A stretch of 64,000 nt of DNA from Enterobacter cancerogenus (GCF_019047785.1 NZ_CP077290.1:1488001-1552000), one strand, 5' to 3'; counted from the first letter of the stretch, positions 35,168 through 44,172 are shown. Translations and numbers: made by a program. Notes: a model not told the origin generated them from the sequence alone.

Positions 35168-35834
35168 GGTTTGCCTCCTGCATTTTCCCGCCCTGCGGTT
35201 TAAGGGTGATGACGTCATCCGCATGGGTAATTTCGTTTGCGTCGTGCGTCACCCACAGCACGCCAATGTTCTGCTCACGCGCGTAGCCGTGCACGATCTC
35301 ATTGACGTTGCGTTTGTTGACGTCGTCCAGCGCGCTGGTGATTTCATCCAGCAGCAGCACCTTCGGTAAGAACTGCAGGTTGCGGATCAGCGAGACGCGC
35401 TGCTTCTCCCCGCCCGACAGTTCATTAATCGATTTGGTCAGCGTCTCCGGTGACAGGCCAAACCGCGCCAGATCGTCGGTAAAGCGCTGCGGATCGGGCG
35501 TTTTGTTACGCAGCTGCCAGGGGAAGATCAGGTTGTCGTAAACCGTTTCGCCAAACAGCGACGGCGTTTGCACACAGTAAGACACCTGCTGCCGATAGCT
35601 TTCCGGCGTAAGGGTGGCAATATTCTTTCCCTCAAACATCACGGTGCCCTCTGTCGGGCTGAGCAACGACGCCACAATTTTCAGCAGCGTGCTTTTACCG
35701 CAGCCGGACGGCCCGGTGATCAGCTTGAACTCCCCGGCGGTAAGCGTGAAATTAACCTGCTGCAGGATGGCGGCATCCCCCACGCGATAGCCTACCTCAT
35801 TGATCTGCAATAGAACGTTATGGTTTCCCATCAT
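35154..35834 (-). CDS. fetA: Iron exporter ATPase FetA
   Basis: A 226-residue ABC ATPase with Walker A GPSGCGKST, signature LSGGEKQRVSLIRNL, Walker B LLLDEITSALD and switch His in VTHDANE. It energises FetB. In E. coli fetA is separated from qmcA by a short divergent gap; here the accessory block 36.2-39.1 kb is inserted between them. Confidence 0.94.
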   Translation of the reverse strand: MMGNHNVLLQINEVGYRVGDAAILQQVNFTLTAGEFKLITGPSGCGKSTLLKIVASLLSPTEGTVMFEGKNIATLTPESYRQQVSYCVQTPSLFGETVYDNLIFPWQLRNKTPDPQRFTDDLARFGLSPETLTKSINELSGGEKQRVSLIRNLQFLPKVLLLDEITSALDDVNKRNVNEIVHGYAREQNIGVLWVTHDANEITHADDVITLKPQGGKMQEANRGRA

Positions 35835-36218
35835 TCTCCCTTTGATTTAAAAGACTGTAAAAAGTCTAATTCGAACCCAAAAACCATACTTTAATTAAGA
35901 CTTTTATACACCTGTATCTGTGCATATCTGCAGTAGTGAGAACCCACTTCCGATCACAAAAATGGCAAATTTCGTTCGAAAGTGCGCGCCATATAGCAGA
36001 ATCCAGCAGTGTAAATGGTCACTTAACAAACACTTTTTAATGATTTAAGTCAAAAAATAACACATAGACACAACCTAGAATCAGCCACACAAAAGTCAAT
36101 ACAAAGACTATGCAAACCTTAACTAACCCCTATGCAAACTGTTATTACTCACACATCGAAGTCATCGATAACTTTACGTGTGAAATGACGCCTAATGATG
36201 ATAGTCAGGAAGTGAAAA
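35835..36218. other. AT-rich intergenic region between fetA and the YadA-like gene
   Basis: 384 bases, divergent promoters region, no gene seen. A 10-bp direct repeat CTATGCAAAC occurs at 36108-36117 and 36130-36139, 22 bp apart (two helical turns). The strong AT bias suggests H-NS-type silencing of the surface-protein gene. Confidence 0.5.
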
Positions 36219-37775
36219 ATGAAAACCACCGTTAAGATGCTGGCCTCTGGCATGGCGATGTGCTTTGTGGCGCCGGCGGCATTCGCCATCAGTACTGAGC
36301 AAGCCGCGACCAATTTGCTGGGCGCTGCACAATTCTCCCATCTCGCAAGAAAATCGTATAGCACGGCGCTGCAGAACGAGAGAGTCACCGGCCAGGCCAT
36401 GTATGCCGCATTTTCTCAATACGGCGTTTATTCCCCTGAAGCCACAGCAGCCGTTCAGGCACACAGCGATGCCATTGATCGGATCAAGGCTACTCGCCGT
36501 GAGGACAAATTCGGCAGAACACAGCTGGACGCCGCGCGTCTGGCATTAAAAACAGCAACCCCTGACGCCGTTCCGACATCCCACGCTGTGCCGCAGGCTA
36601 TTCCTCAGGCAACGCCGCAGGCGATCCCGCAGCCGATCAAAGCCCCCGTGCTAAAAGTTCAGGCCGTGCCGCAGGCTATTCCTCAGGCAACGCCGCAGGC
36701 GATCCCGCAGCCGATCAAAGCCCCCGTGCTGAAAGTCCAGGCCGTGCCGCAGATTGCACCTCAGGCCATTCCGCAGGCGATCCCGCAGCCGATCAAAGCC
36801 CCCGTGCTGAAAGTCCAGGCCGTGCCGCAGATTGCACCTCAGGCCATTCCGCAGGCCATTCCGCAGGCGATCCCGCAGCCGATCAAAGCCCCCGTGCTGA
36901 AAGTCCAGGCCGTGCCGCAGATTGCACCTCAGGCCATTCCGCAGGCTATCCCGCAGCCGATCAAAGCCCCTACCCTGAAAGTTCAGGCCGTGCCGCAGGC
37001 TATTCCTCAGGCCATTCCGCAGGCTATCCCGCAGCCGATGAAAGCCCCTGTGCTGCTCGTCCAGGCTGTACCGCAGAAACAGCCTCAGGCTATTCCACAG
37101 GCGATCCCGCAACCGAAGAATGCCCCGGTGCTGACAGTCGAGTCCGTGTCGCAGAAAATCCCTCAGCCCGTGCTGCCTGCTCAAAAGACGCCACCGCTTC
37201 CTCAAACGGGAACGTCTACCTCTACAACGCTGATCGCTAAAACCCCGGTATTGACTACAACGGCAGGCCTGCCAAAAGGCACCCTGATCAATCCGCAAAC
37301 GCCTCGCACCAGTAGCGTCACTTACATTGATAACACGACGAAAACGACAACCACCACAGAACCTTCAGCGAAGGCAAACGGTTCTGCCGGTACCGTCACC
37401 GAGATCAATCAGGTGAACAATTACTATGTTGCCCAGAGCAATAACCGTCAGGTTGCGGATAACTCGCAGCGTATCGAGAGCAACAGCCAGCGCATCGAGA
37501 GCAACAGCAAGGCTATCGATCGCAACGCGAGAGAGATTGATGACACCCGGGACGAACTGAAACGTGGCCTAAATAACGCCGCGGCGATGTCCAGCCTCCA
37601 CTATCACTCAGATAACGCATGGGCGCTCTCAACCGGCACCGCTAACGGTGACGGTGCGGCGCTGGCTGCAGGGATCCAGAAAGGGATTACCCGCCACGTT
37701 GCGGTAAACATGCAGGCATCAAGCTCCTTCGACAGCGGCTGGATGGCAGGCGCGGGTATTTCTGGCGATTTCTAA
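36219..37775 (+). CDS. YadA-like trimeric autotransporter-type surface protein with proline-rich repeats
   Basis: A 518-residue protein. The signal peptide ends APAAFA (residue 23). Residues 24-120 form a small helical N-domain. Residues 123-308 contain seven tandem units of a 26-residue motif with an xxPQ periodicity (AVPQAIPQATPQAIPQPIKA type; one unit has an extra AIPQ). Residues 330-390 are Ser/Thr-rich. Residues 398-455 look like a YadA neck coiled coil with repeated NSQRIES heptads. Residues 456-518 match the YadA anchor pattern (SSLHYHSDNAWALSTGTANGDG...AAGIQKGI...GAGISGDF) of four beta strands ending in Phe. It should trimerise and anchor in the outer membrane. The stalk is proline-rich instead of the usual left-handed coiled coil or beta roll. 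It is absent from this place in E. coli. The function, probably adhesion, is inferred. Confidence 0.85.
   Translation: MKTTVKMLASGMAMCFVAPAAFAISTEQAATNLLGAAQFSHLARKSYSTALQNERVTGQAMYAAFSQYGVYSPEATAAVQAHSDAIDRIKATRREDKFGRTQLDAARLALKTATPDAVPTSHAVPQAIPQATPQAIPQPIKAPVLKVQAVPQAIPQATPQAIPQPIKAPVLKVQAVPQIAPQAIPQAIPQPIKAPVLKVQAVPQIAPQAIPQAIPQAIPQPIKAPVLKVQAVPQIAPQAIPQAIPQPIKAPTLKVQAVPQAIPQAIPQAIPQPMKAPVLLVQAVPQKQPQAIPQAIPQPKNAPVLTVESVSQKIPQPVLPAQKTPPLPQTGTSTSTTLIAKTPVLTTTAGLPKGTLINPQTPRTSSVTYIDNTTKTTTTTEPSAKANGSAGTVTEINQVNNYYVAQSNNRQVADNSQRIESNSQRIESNSKAIDRNAREIDDTRDELKRGLNNAAAMSSLHYHSDNAWALSTGTANGDGAALAAGIQKGITRHVAVNMQASSSFDSGWMAGAGISGDF
36585..37142 (+). repeat. 78-bp in-frame tandem repeats encoding the PQ-rich stalk
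   Basis: Seven units, six of 78 bp and one of 90 bp, cover codons 123-308. Units 2-5 are nearly identical at the DNA level and the outer ones are more diverged, which points to recent expansion by slippage or unequal crossover in the centre. Length variation between strains is likely. Confidence 0.85.
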
Positions 37776-37790
37776 TCTCATTTTATCCAG

Positions 37791-37812
37791 CAGGCCGTCT
37801 AAAAGCGGCCTG
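37791..37812 (+). terminator. Hairpin after the YadA-like gene
   Basis: CAGGCCG-TCTAAAAG-CGGCCTG is a 7-bp stem with an 8-base loop, 16 bp after the stop. The following TTAACGTTTTCTT is a weak T tract. Confidence 0.65.
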
Positions 37813-37849
37813 TTAACGTTTTCTTATTAATTAACGTCTCACCATAAAA

Positions 37850-37968
37850 GGAACGCTGCCCGCGGTTCTGGTCTTAATCACCCGTAGCCAGGTGGGTTGC
37901 GCTAAGCACACTACGACCTCCCTTGCCTCACCCTTGCACATTCGGGCCGCCACTCAGGCGGCTTTTTT
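37850..37968 (+). ncRNA. Candidate small RNA ending in an orphan intrinsic terminator
   Basis: GCCGCC-ACTCA-GGCGGC-TTTTTT at 37946-37968 is a textbook terminator on the plus strand. No coding gene ends near it: the YadA-like gene stops 170 bp earlier and has its own hairpin. The intervening 130 bases are GC-normal and can fold locally (for example CGTAG at 37883 with CTACG at 37911). The 5' end is a guess, and no good promoter was found. It could instead be a backup terminator. Confidence 0.35.
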
Positions 37969-38061
37969 GTATTCTGAAAACAGACTCACTTAAGCAAGTA
38001 TTAAGTGTTGTAACATGCAGATGCGAAAAGAACGCATTCAATCCTTTATTAGTCAGTAAAA

Positions 38062-38087
38062 TGTCAATCAAATTTGACATGTTGACA
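38062..38087. promoter_or_regulatory. Palindrome and repeated TTGACA upstream of the 284-residue gene
   Basis: TGTCAA at 38062-38067 and TTGACA at 38074-38079 form an inverted repeat with a 6-base spacer; TTGACA recurs at 38082-38087. This looks like a regulator site or overlapping -35 elements. No matching -10 at correct spacing was found. Confidence 0.4.
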
Positions 38088-38224
38088 TTAAAAAGTAACG
38101 TATATCTTCCATTTGTGATCGCTAAAGGGTTCCAGCATGCGCTGCTAATAGCCTATGCCATTGCGGGGTGTTAAACTTTTTAGCATACAAATTGACACTC
38201 TTATAACTATAGGAAGTATGCGGC

Positions 38225-39079
38225 ATGACACATATCTTTTATGAGTTCTCTTCCCTGAAGCCAGGCGTTCCTGATGTTGAAACATTAATGGAAGTCATCA
38301 ATTCTTCAGAACTCACGAGTTTTGTCATCGGTGCAGAGGTCGTCGATTTTGTTAAGAAGGCGCTGATCGTGAACACCACGATTGGCAGCTTTAAAAATTG
38401 CTATTTTGCCTTCGACGATGGCGCGCACTTTATCGAATTTGACAGCAAGGGAAAATCCAAACGCTTTAGCGAAATACCGGACTGGTTCGTCTCTCCGGCT
38501 GAGTTTTCCCGCACGCAGTGGCTGATTAACCATAATCTCGCGAAGGTAAAAGCCACCCAGTTTATTGATGTTTTGCTGTCCTACCCGCTTAAAGAGCGTC
38601 GTGCGCACTGTAATCTGCTGTTTGGCCTTGATCTTGAGAAAGTGAATGCGAACCCGGCGTCGGTAAAATCGCCGCGAAAACCGGGCAATAAAAACGGCAA
38701 AACCACCAAGCCGCGCGTGACCGATCTCAATTCATTCGAACTTTTTAGCCAGTTTTTTGAACGCATGAAGCGCGCGGTCTATGCCAATGAATTTCCGACC
38801 CTGCAGGTGCTGACCGACAGCGAAAATCTCACCAAAGCTCCGCAGAACTTAAAGCGTGGGATCAGAACGTGGTTTAAAGCCATAACAGGCGACCTCCCGC
38901 CAAACAACAAGCGTGTTGAAGCGGGGAACGCGGTCCTGTTCTGCGCCCCTATCCGCGAGCAGATCCAGCAAATCGAAGCCCTGGGGCTGGAAAATTACTA
39001 TCAGGGGCTTTCAAAAGCCATTGCCGACGAGGGCGACGGTTTCATCGCCGATTTTACCTATACCCATTCCGCACACTGA
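38225..39079 (+). CDS. Protein of unknown function, 284 residues
   Basis: No family is recognised. The protein is soluble, without signal peptide or membrane segment. The N-terminal half (1-140) is mixed and the middle (about 143-165) is a basic, Lys/Pro/Asn-rich linker ([18 protein letters not shown]). The C-terminal half is helical with an aromatic start ([16 protein letters not shown]). Codon use is fairly normal for the host. AGGA lies ten bases before the ATG. The upstream 180 bp are AT-rich and contain a palindrome TGTCAA-N6-TTGACA followed by another TTGACA at 38082-38087. It lies between the YadA-like gene and qmcA, in a block missing from E. coli. Confidence 0.7.
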   Translation: MTHIFYEFSSLKPGVPDVETLMEVINSSELTSFVIGAEVVDFVKKALIVNTTIGSFKNCYFAFDDGAHFIEFDSKGKSKRFSEIPDWFVSPAEFSRTQWLINHNLAKVKATQFIDVLLSYPLKERRAHCNLLFGLDLEKVNANPASVKSPRKPGNKNGKTTKPRVTDLNSFELFSQFFERMKRAVYANEFPTLQVLTDSENLTKAPQNLKRGIRTWFKAITGDLPPNNKRVEAGNAVLFCAPIREQIQQIEALGLENYYQGLSKAIADEGDGFIADFTYTHSAH

Positions 39080-39234
39080 CCTCACGCGCCCTGCCATCCG
39101 GCGGGGCATTTTCCTGTTTCAAGTCTGAAAACCCCCTCTTTAAAGAGGCGAATTTATATCCGATAGCCGATATACTTACCGATACTACACACGCGTTTTT
39201 TTTCTATTTTCGGCATGCAAAACAGGAGGTTTTA

Positions 39235-40149
39235 ATGCTCATTGTTATTCCAGTCCTTATCTTCGTTGCGCTGGTCATCGTCGGCGCTGGCGTCAAAATT
39301 GTCCCGCAGGGCTATCAGTGGACGGTCGAGCGCTTTGGCCGCTACACCAATACGCTGACGCCAGGCTTGAGCCTTATTGTGCCTTTCATGGACAGAATTG
39401 GTCGTAAGATCAACATGATGGAACAGGTGCTGGATATTCCGTCCCAGGAGGTCATCTCCAAGGACAACGCCAACGTGACCATCGATGCGGTCTGCTTTAT
39501 TCAGGTGATCGATGCGCCAAAAGCGGCGTACGAAGTCAGCAACCTGGAACTGGCTATCGTCAACCTGACGATGACCAACATCCGTACCGTGCTGGGCTCG
39601 ATGGAGCTGGATGAGATGCTCTCCCAGCGTGACAGCATCAACACCCGCCTTCTGCACATTGTCGATGAAGCGACCAATCCGTGGGGGATCAAAGTCACCC
39701 GTATTGAGATCCGCGACGTTCGCCCTCCGGCAGAACTGATTTCCTCCATGAACGCCCAGATGAAAGCGGAACGTACCAAGCGCGCCTATATCCTGGAAGC
39801 TGAAGGCGTACGTCAGGCAGAAATCCTAAAAGCGGAAGGGGAAAAGCAGTCGCAGATCCTGAAAGCCGAGGGCGAGCGTCAGTCGGCATTTTTGCAGGCC
39901 GAGGCGCGTGAGCGTTCGGCAGAAGCAGAAGCCCGTGCGACGCAAATGGTATCCGAGGCGATTGCCGCCGGGGATATTCAGGCGGTGAACTACTTCGTTG
40001 CGCAGAAATACACGGACGCGCTGAAAGAGATTGGCTCGGCGAACAACAGCAAGGTGGTGATGATGCCGCTGGATGCCACCAGCCTGATGGGCTCTATCGC
40101 CGGTATCACCGAACTGATCAAAGACAGCGGAAACGAGCGTAAAAGATGA
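39235..40149 (+). CDS. qmcA: SPFH/band-7 membrane protein QmcA
   Basis: A 304-residue stomatin/prohibitin-type protein with one N-terminal membrane segment ([19 protein letters not shown]), an SPFH domain (25-190) and a coiled coil rich in AEGERQ repeats (190-250). E. coli QmcA is implicated in membrane quality control alongside FtsH-HflKC. AGGAGG precedes the ATG. It overlaps ybbJ by 4 bp; the pair is a conserved SPFH-NfeD operon. Confidence 0.95.
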   Translation: MLIVIPVLIFVALVIVGAGVKIVPQGYQWTVERFGRYTNTLTPGLSLIVPFMDRIGRKINMMEQVLDIPSQEVISKDNANVTIDAVCFIQVIDAPKAAYEVSNLELAIVNLTMTNIRTVLGSMELDEMLSQRDSINTRLLHIVDEATNPWGIKVTRIEIRDVRPPAELISSMNAQMKAERTKRAYILEAEGVRQAEILKAEGEKQSQILKAEGERQSAFLQAEARERSAEAEARATQMVSEAIAAGDIQAVNYFVAQKYTDALKEIGSANNSKVVMMPLDATSLMGSIAGITELIKDSGNERKR

Positions 40150-40604
40150 TTGAGCTTATCGTCGCCCATCCTCATGCCTTCTGGCTTAGCCTCGGGGGCT
40201 TATTGCTCGCCGCCGAGATGCTGGGGGGCAACGGTTATCTGCTCTGGAGCGGCGTCGCTGCCGTGATCACCGGGCTTGTCGTCTGGCTGCTGCCGGTCGG
40301 TTGGGAAGGACAAGGCGTCTTGTTCGCGGTTCTGACTCTCGTTGCCGCGTGGCTGTGGTGGCGCTGGCTTAACAAGCGGGTGAGCGAGCAAAAACCCGCG
40401 GATGCCCACCTTAACCAGCGCGGGCAGCAGATCGTCGGCAGGCGTTTTACGCTCGATACCACCCTGGTGAATGGCCGCGGCCACATGCGCGTGGGTGACA
40501 GCTCGTGGCCGGTCGTGGCCGATGCAGACCTCGCTGCCGGAACGCAGGTAGAGGTCATAGCAGTAGAAGGGATAACGCTGCGGGTCAGGGCGTATCAGGG
40601 ATAA
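40146..40604 (+). CDS. ybbJ: NfeD-family inner-membrane protein YbbJ
   Basis: A 152-residue protein with an N-terminal hydrophobic region of three segments (residues 5-75) and a C-terminal OB-fold (about 90-150; [26 protein letters not shown]). NfeD-like proteins work with SPFH partners, here QmcA, whose gene overlaps the start by 4 bp. Size matches E. coli YbbJ. Confidence 0.93.
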   Translation: MIELIVAHPHAFWLSLGGLLLAAEMLGGNGYLLWSGVAAVITGLVVWLLPVGWEGQGVLFAVLTLVAAWLWWRWLNKRVSEQKPADAHLNQRGQQIVGRRFTLDTTLVNGRGHMRVGDSSWPVVADADLAAGTQVEVIAVEGITLRVRAYQG

Positions 40605-40623
40605 CGTTTTTTTAGGCAGGGAT

Positions 40624-42771
40624 ATGTTAATACGTAAAACAGGGATGTTACTGACGCTGTTATTCAGTACCCATGCATTCGCATCTGTGGAGATGGATTA
40701 TTGCCCCTGGGGGACAGAAAATTGTGTCCTGACAAGTCCCCCTTTCCTCTCGATGGCTAATGATACGCGCGATAATTTACTCCGCCTCACCGCGGACAGA
40801 GCGCATATAGCCATAACCACGCAGACAGAACCGACCGACATTTCACGTAGTCGCGACTACTATTTCGCTTTTCACCTTGACGACTGGTATTCCCATCCTT
40901 ACACAAAGGATGCCGAACCCGCCTTAAACCCTGTACTTGATGAGCAGTTAAAAGCGCTGAATCTTACCAATGACATGCTCAGCGCTGCTGAATTCAGGGA
41001 TGATGACTCATCCGATCGGTTTGCATCAAATAACATCGATGCTTTCTCGCCATTTTTTGCCGCCATCCTCGCGGACGACGCGCTGACGTCAGAACAACGT
41101 ACCGTGCTGGCAGAAGCCAGACTGCTGGCGACGGGCAATGACTACAATCAAAAGCGCATTTCCGAACTCCCGCTGCCTGAGAATTCCGTTTCTGCTCAGT
41201 ATCGAGATTATCTGTTGGGTGCAAACAGTTTTTATACAGGCACTTATCTCACTGCAACAGAGTTTTTCACAAAGCTAAAGGACGCAAAACACCCCTGGCT
41301 GGCAGAAACCGCCACCTACATGCTGATGCGCACTGCTCTCAATCAGAGCAGTGCGCATGCCAATGGGCATTATGGGGAGTTTGATGTGAACAATATTGCC
41401 GGAGATGCAGCACTTGAGGCACTTAGCTGGGCTGATGTGTACCTTAAACAATGGCCTGACGGGAAATATGCAGCCTCGACCCGCGGGCTTTTACGTCGCA
41501 TAAACTGGTATCTGAAGGACTGGGATTCGCTCGCTAAACTGTATGAAACGGAAATGCAGCAGGCGAAAACGGCAGAGCAGCTCGTTGCGCTTGTGGCAGA
41601 AAATGACGCCAAACTGCAAAGTAAAGATCTCACCCAGCAGCAGGCGCTATTTATTAGCGCCCCGGGAGCGCCTGTCATTACCTTTACCCAGATATTACGC
41701 CTGTTGCGTGAACAAGCTCGGGGTGACGATGCGGTCCCTGTAGATGATGCATTGCTTGAGAAGATCAAACCAGACTTTGAGGCCAGTCAAAACTTGCCGC
41801 TCTGGAATTATCTCGTTCTCAGCCAGCACTATTTTCAACAAAATTATCAGTCCATTGTTGACGCAATCGTACCGGCGACAGCACCGTCAGAAACGTTATT
41901 AAGCTTTAGTGAGCAAGTGTTGTATGGCAAAGCGTTGATGATGCTCAATCAATGGCCAACAGCACGCAAGCACTGGCTAAATTTATTGGCGTTGAACCCG
42001 GGCTTTGAGCAGCAGCAGTATCTGCAGGCTAACCTGGCGGCAACGGAAGTGTATGATAATCACACAGATCGCATCTTTATGCCGGACAGCCACGTTACGA
42101 ACCTTCGCTATCGCTCCCTGGTGCTCAAAACCGTCGCCTCACCACAACTTTTGCGTCAGCAGGCCAAACAAGGTCCCAATAAAGAAGAGCAGACCATTGC
42201 CTTACACACTCTGCTGTTAAAAGATTTAATCAACGGCAAGTATAAAGAATGGCTTGATGACATCGCGTTACAAAGCCATATTCTCCAGCCGGTTATCGCA
42301 AAGAATTTTTCTGATGTGAATCCCGCGGTATTTGACTGGGATGGCACGGATGCGGAAGAAAATTATTTCTGCCCTGCGCTGAAAGAGACGGTCATTACGT
42401 TAAGTAAAAAGCCTCAGGATGCACACGCGCTTAATTGTCTGGGAGAATTTTTCCGCACAACGCGCGTACAAATAGATCTAAGGTCAGAATTATACGGCAA
42501 CGATGTCCTTGATGACGCTGTTTATGAAGCCGATCCCCCGGGGACAGAGGGGCGTCAGAGCTATTACCAACAGATTATCACCGATCCAAAAGCTGAACAT
42601 GAAGACAAAAGCTTCGCGCTTTATCGCGCAATCATGTGCTATAGCCCCTCCGGCTATAACGATTGTGGCGGAGAGGACGTAGATATACTCCAGCGTAAAG
42701 GGTGGTTTAACCAGCTCAAAACCCAGTATCCCGGAAGCCCATGGGCGCAACAGCTAAAATACTACTGGTAA
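40624..42771 (+). CDS. Exported protein of unknown function with helical (TPR-like) repeats
   Basis: A 715-residue protein with a Sec signal peptide (MLIRKTGMLLTLLFSTHAFA, cut before SVEMDYC) and no lipobox. Residues 150-480 are helical with TPR-like periodicity (SFYTGTYLTATEFFTKL, WLAETATYMLMRTAL, LYGKALMMLNQWPTARKHWLNLLAL). Paired Cys near both ends (DYCPWGTENC; NYFCPAL...NCLGEF; MCYSPSGYNDCGG) suggest periplasmic disulfides. It follows ybbJ by 19 bp with AGGCAGGGAT before the start. It overlaps the downstream DUF3142-type gene by 31 bp, so the two are likely functional partners. E. coli lacks both between ybbJ and cueR. No activity can be assigned. Confidence 0.8.
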   Translation: MLIRKTGMLLTLLFSTHAFASVEMDYCPWGTENCVLTSPPFLSMANDTRDNLLRLTADRAHIAITTQTEPTDISRSRDYYFAFHLDDWYSHPYTKDAEPALNPVLDEQLKALNLTNDMLSAAEFRDDDSSDRFASNNIDAFSPFFAAILADDALTSEQRTVLAEARLLATGNDYNQKRISELPLPENSVSAQYRDYLLGANSFYTGTYLTATEFFTKLKDAKHPWLAETATYMLMRTALNQSSAHANGHYGEFDVNNIAGDAALEALSWADVYLKQWPDGKYAASTRGLLRRINWYLKDWDSLAKLYETEMQQAKTAEQLVALVAENDAKLQSKDLTQQQALFISAPGAPVITFTQILRLLREQARGDDAVPVDDALLEKIKPDFEASQNLPLWNYLVLSQHYFQQNYQSIVDAIVPATAPSETLLSFSEQVLYGKALMMLNQWPTARKHWLNLLALNPGFEQQQYLQANLAATEVYDNHTDRIFMPDSHVTNLRYRSLVLKTVASPQLLRQQAKQGPNKEEQTIALHTLLLKDLINGKYKEWLDDIALQSHILQPVIAKNFSDVNPAVFDWDGTDAEENYFCPALKETVITLSKKPQDAHALNCLGEFFRTTRVQIDLRSELYGNDVLDDAVYEADPPGTEGRQSYYQQIITDPKAEHEDKSFALYRAIMCYSPSGYNDCGGEDVDILQRKGWFNQLKTQYPGSPWAQQLKYYW

Positions 42772-43463
42772 TTGTCGCGCTGTTATTAACATCCGGCGCT
42801 GGCGCCGGTGTTAATGCCGCTCACTATCAGGCGTTCTGGCTCTGGTCCGGGGTCACGCCGACGCCTGAAATGAAAAATGCCCATACGGTGTATCTTCACC
42901 AGGGAGAGATCAATGCAGGTGGAAACAGGGTGACCTTTCAAAAGATGGGTTTACCGGTCAGTAAACTTCATTTTCCTGCACTTTGGTTAACCGTCCGCTT
43001 TACCACGCTTGATGTGCCAACACCTGTTCTGCAACGGCTGGCGCGACTACTGGAAAACTGGCGTAATGCCGGAAATCAGGTGACAGGGCTACAGGTTGAT
43101 TTTGATGCGGCAACACAACGATTAGACCAGTATGCTGCCTTCCTGCACCGTCTGAGAGCGGAAATACCGCGAGATTATGCGTTAGGCGTAACGGGCTTAC
43201 TGGACTGGGCTAAAACGGGCGAGGTGGATGTAATCAATGCGCTGCCTGTCGATGAGCTCGTTGTGCAAACCTATCAGGGGCGTAAAACCGTTACGCAGTA
43301 TGCCGACTACCTCCCCGCGCTGAATAAGATACGCATCCCGTTCAAAATTGGCGTGGTCCAGCACGGCGAGTGGGATGAGCAACGTGCCCCGCTTCACTCC
43401 AGGTGGTATCGCGGCACGGTGGTATTCATGTTAACGCCCCGTCAGACGGGAATTTTGCGATGA
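42741..43463 (+). CDS. DUF3142-family exported protein
   Basis: A 240-residue protein with a signal peptide or N-terminal anchor ([23 protein letters not shown]). The [18 protein letters not shown]...[25 protein letters not shown] and VVQTYQG...[11 protein letters not shown] segments fit the DUF3142 family. Conserved Asp in QVDFD and strand-helix order suggest a TIM-barrel, glycoside-hydrolase-like fold; that is inference. It begins inside the end of the upstream TPR-like gene and overlaps cueR tail to tail by 22 bp. Confidence 0.72.
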   Translation: MGATAKILLVIVALLLTSGAGAGVNAAHYQAFWLWSGVTPTPEMKNAHTVYLHQGEINAGGNRVTFQKMGLPVSKLHFPALWLTVRFTTLDVPTPVLQRLARLLENWRNAGNQVTGLQVDFDAATQRLDQYAAFLHRLRAEIPRDYALGVTGLLDWAKTGEVDVINALPVDELVVQTYQGRKTVTQYADYLPALNKIRIPFKIGVVQHGEWDEQRAPLHSRWYRGTVVFMLTPRQTGILR

Positions 43464-43852
43464 CAGCAGCCGGAAAGATTGTCGATAATCGGACAGTCGG
43501 CGCTGTCATCTCCCGGGCAGGCATTCGCCAGCTGCAGCAGCTGCTCACGCATCGTCTGCAGCTCAACAATATGCCGTTCGATCTCCGCCACTTTTTCCAG
43601 CGTGCGTTTTTTGACGTCGGCGCTGTGGCGTTTCGGATCGTTAAACAGGTTCACCAGCTCGCCGCACTCTTCAAGGTTAAATCCTACCTGCCTTGCCTGT
43701 CGCAGTAGCGTCAGCTCATCGAGGTGCCGCTGGGTGTAGCTGCGATAGCCATTCTCGCTGCGCAGCGGCGGCGTCACCAGCCCTTTCTCTTCGTAGAAGC
43801 GGATCGCTTTGCTGGTTAATCCGGTTTTTTTCGCCACATCACTGATATTCAC
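43442..43852 (-). CDS. cueR: Copper-responsive MerR-family activator CueR
   Basis: A 136-residue MerR regulator. The helix-turn-helix is [25 protein letters not shown]. The dimerisation helix precedes the Cu(I)-binding loop with Cys in [13 protein letters not shown], and a C-terminal GCCHRK follows. It senses cytoplasmic Cu(I) and activates copA by distorting a promoter with a 19-bp spacer, visible just upstream. It is divergent from copA, and its last 22 bp overlap the DUF3142 gene. Confidence 0.96.
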   Translation of the reverse strand: MNISDVAKKTGLTSKAIRFYEEKGLVTPPLRSENGYRSYTQRHLDELTLLRQARQVGFNLEECGELVNLFNDPKRHSADVKKRTLEKVAEIERHIVELQTMREQLLQLANACPGDDSADCPIIDNLSGCCHRKIPV

Positions 43853-43861
43853 ATTTCCCCC

Positions 43862-43892
43862 TTGACCTTCCCCTTGATGGAAGGTTTAACCT
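43862..43892 (+). promoter_or_regulatory. CueR-controlled copA promoter
   Basis: -35 TTGACC at 43862-43867 and -10 TAACCT at 43887-43892 are separated by 19 bp. ACCTTCC at 43865-43871 and GGAAGGT at 43879-43885 form the CueR palindrome in the spacer. The arrangement is essentially that of E. coli PcopA. Confidence 0.92.
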
Positions 43893-43960
43893 TTATAACA
43901 GCTAACGAAAAGCGTTACTCCGGTCAACAACTGACCAAAACATTATACGGGAGTTTTGTT

Positions 43961-44172
43961 ATGTCTCACACTATTGACCTGACGCTGGATGGCCTCTCCT
44001 GCGGCCACTGCGTCAAACGCGTTAAAGAAAGCCTGGAGCAGCGCCCTGATGTGGAAAGTGCTGACGTGACCATCGACCATGCAGCCGTGATTGGCAGCGC
44101 CAGCGCCGACGCGCTCATCGACACCATTAAACAGGCCGGTTACGGGGCGGAGCTGAGCCACCCAAAGGCTAA
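43961..44172 (+). CDS. copA(Z): CopA(Z), 70-residue copper chaperone made by -1 frameshifting in copA
   Basis: At 44161-44167 the in-frame sequence is C CCA AAG, a -1 slippery heptamer. Slippage makes CCC AAA GGC TAA, adding one Gly and a stop at 44170-44172. The product is the first metal-binding domain alone, 70 residues, as known for E. coli CopA(Z). ACCGCTG at 44173-44179 pairs with CAGCGGT at 44211-44217, five bases after the heptamer, forming the stimulatory stem of the expected pseudoknot. Confidence 0.88.

Noticed and set aside
36585..37142. CRISPR-like array
   Set aside because: The units are contiguous in-frame coding repeats without unique spacers; no cas genes are in the window.
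36651..37298. Arg/Leu-rich repeat frame opposite the YadA-like repeats
   Set aside because: The RLRDRLRNGL pattern is the antisense reading of the PQ repeat and has no start signal.
42741..43463. Assignment as an active glycoside hydrolase
   Set aside because: The fold is inferred from family resemblance; no catalytic acid pair can be established by eye.
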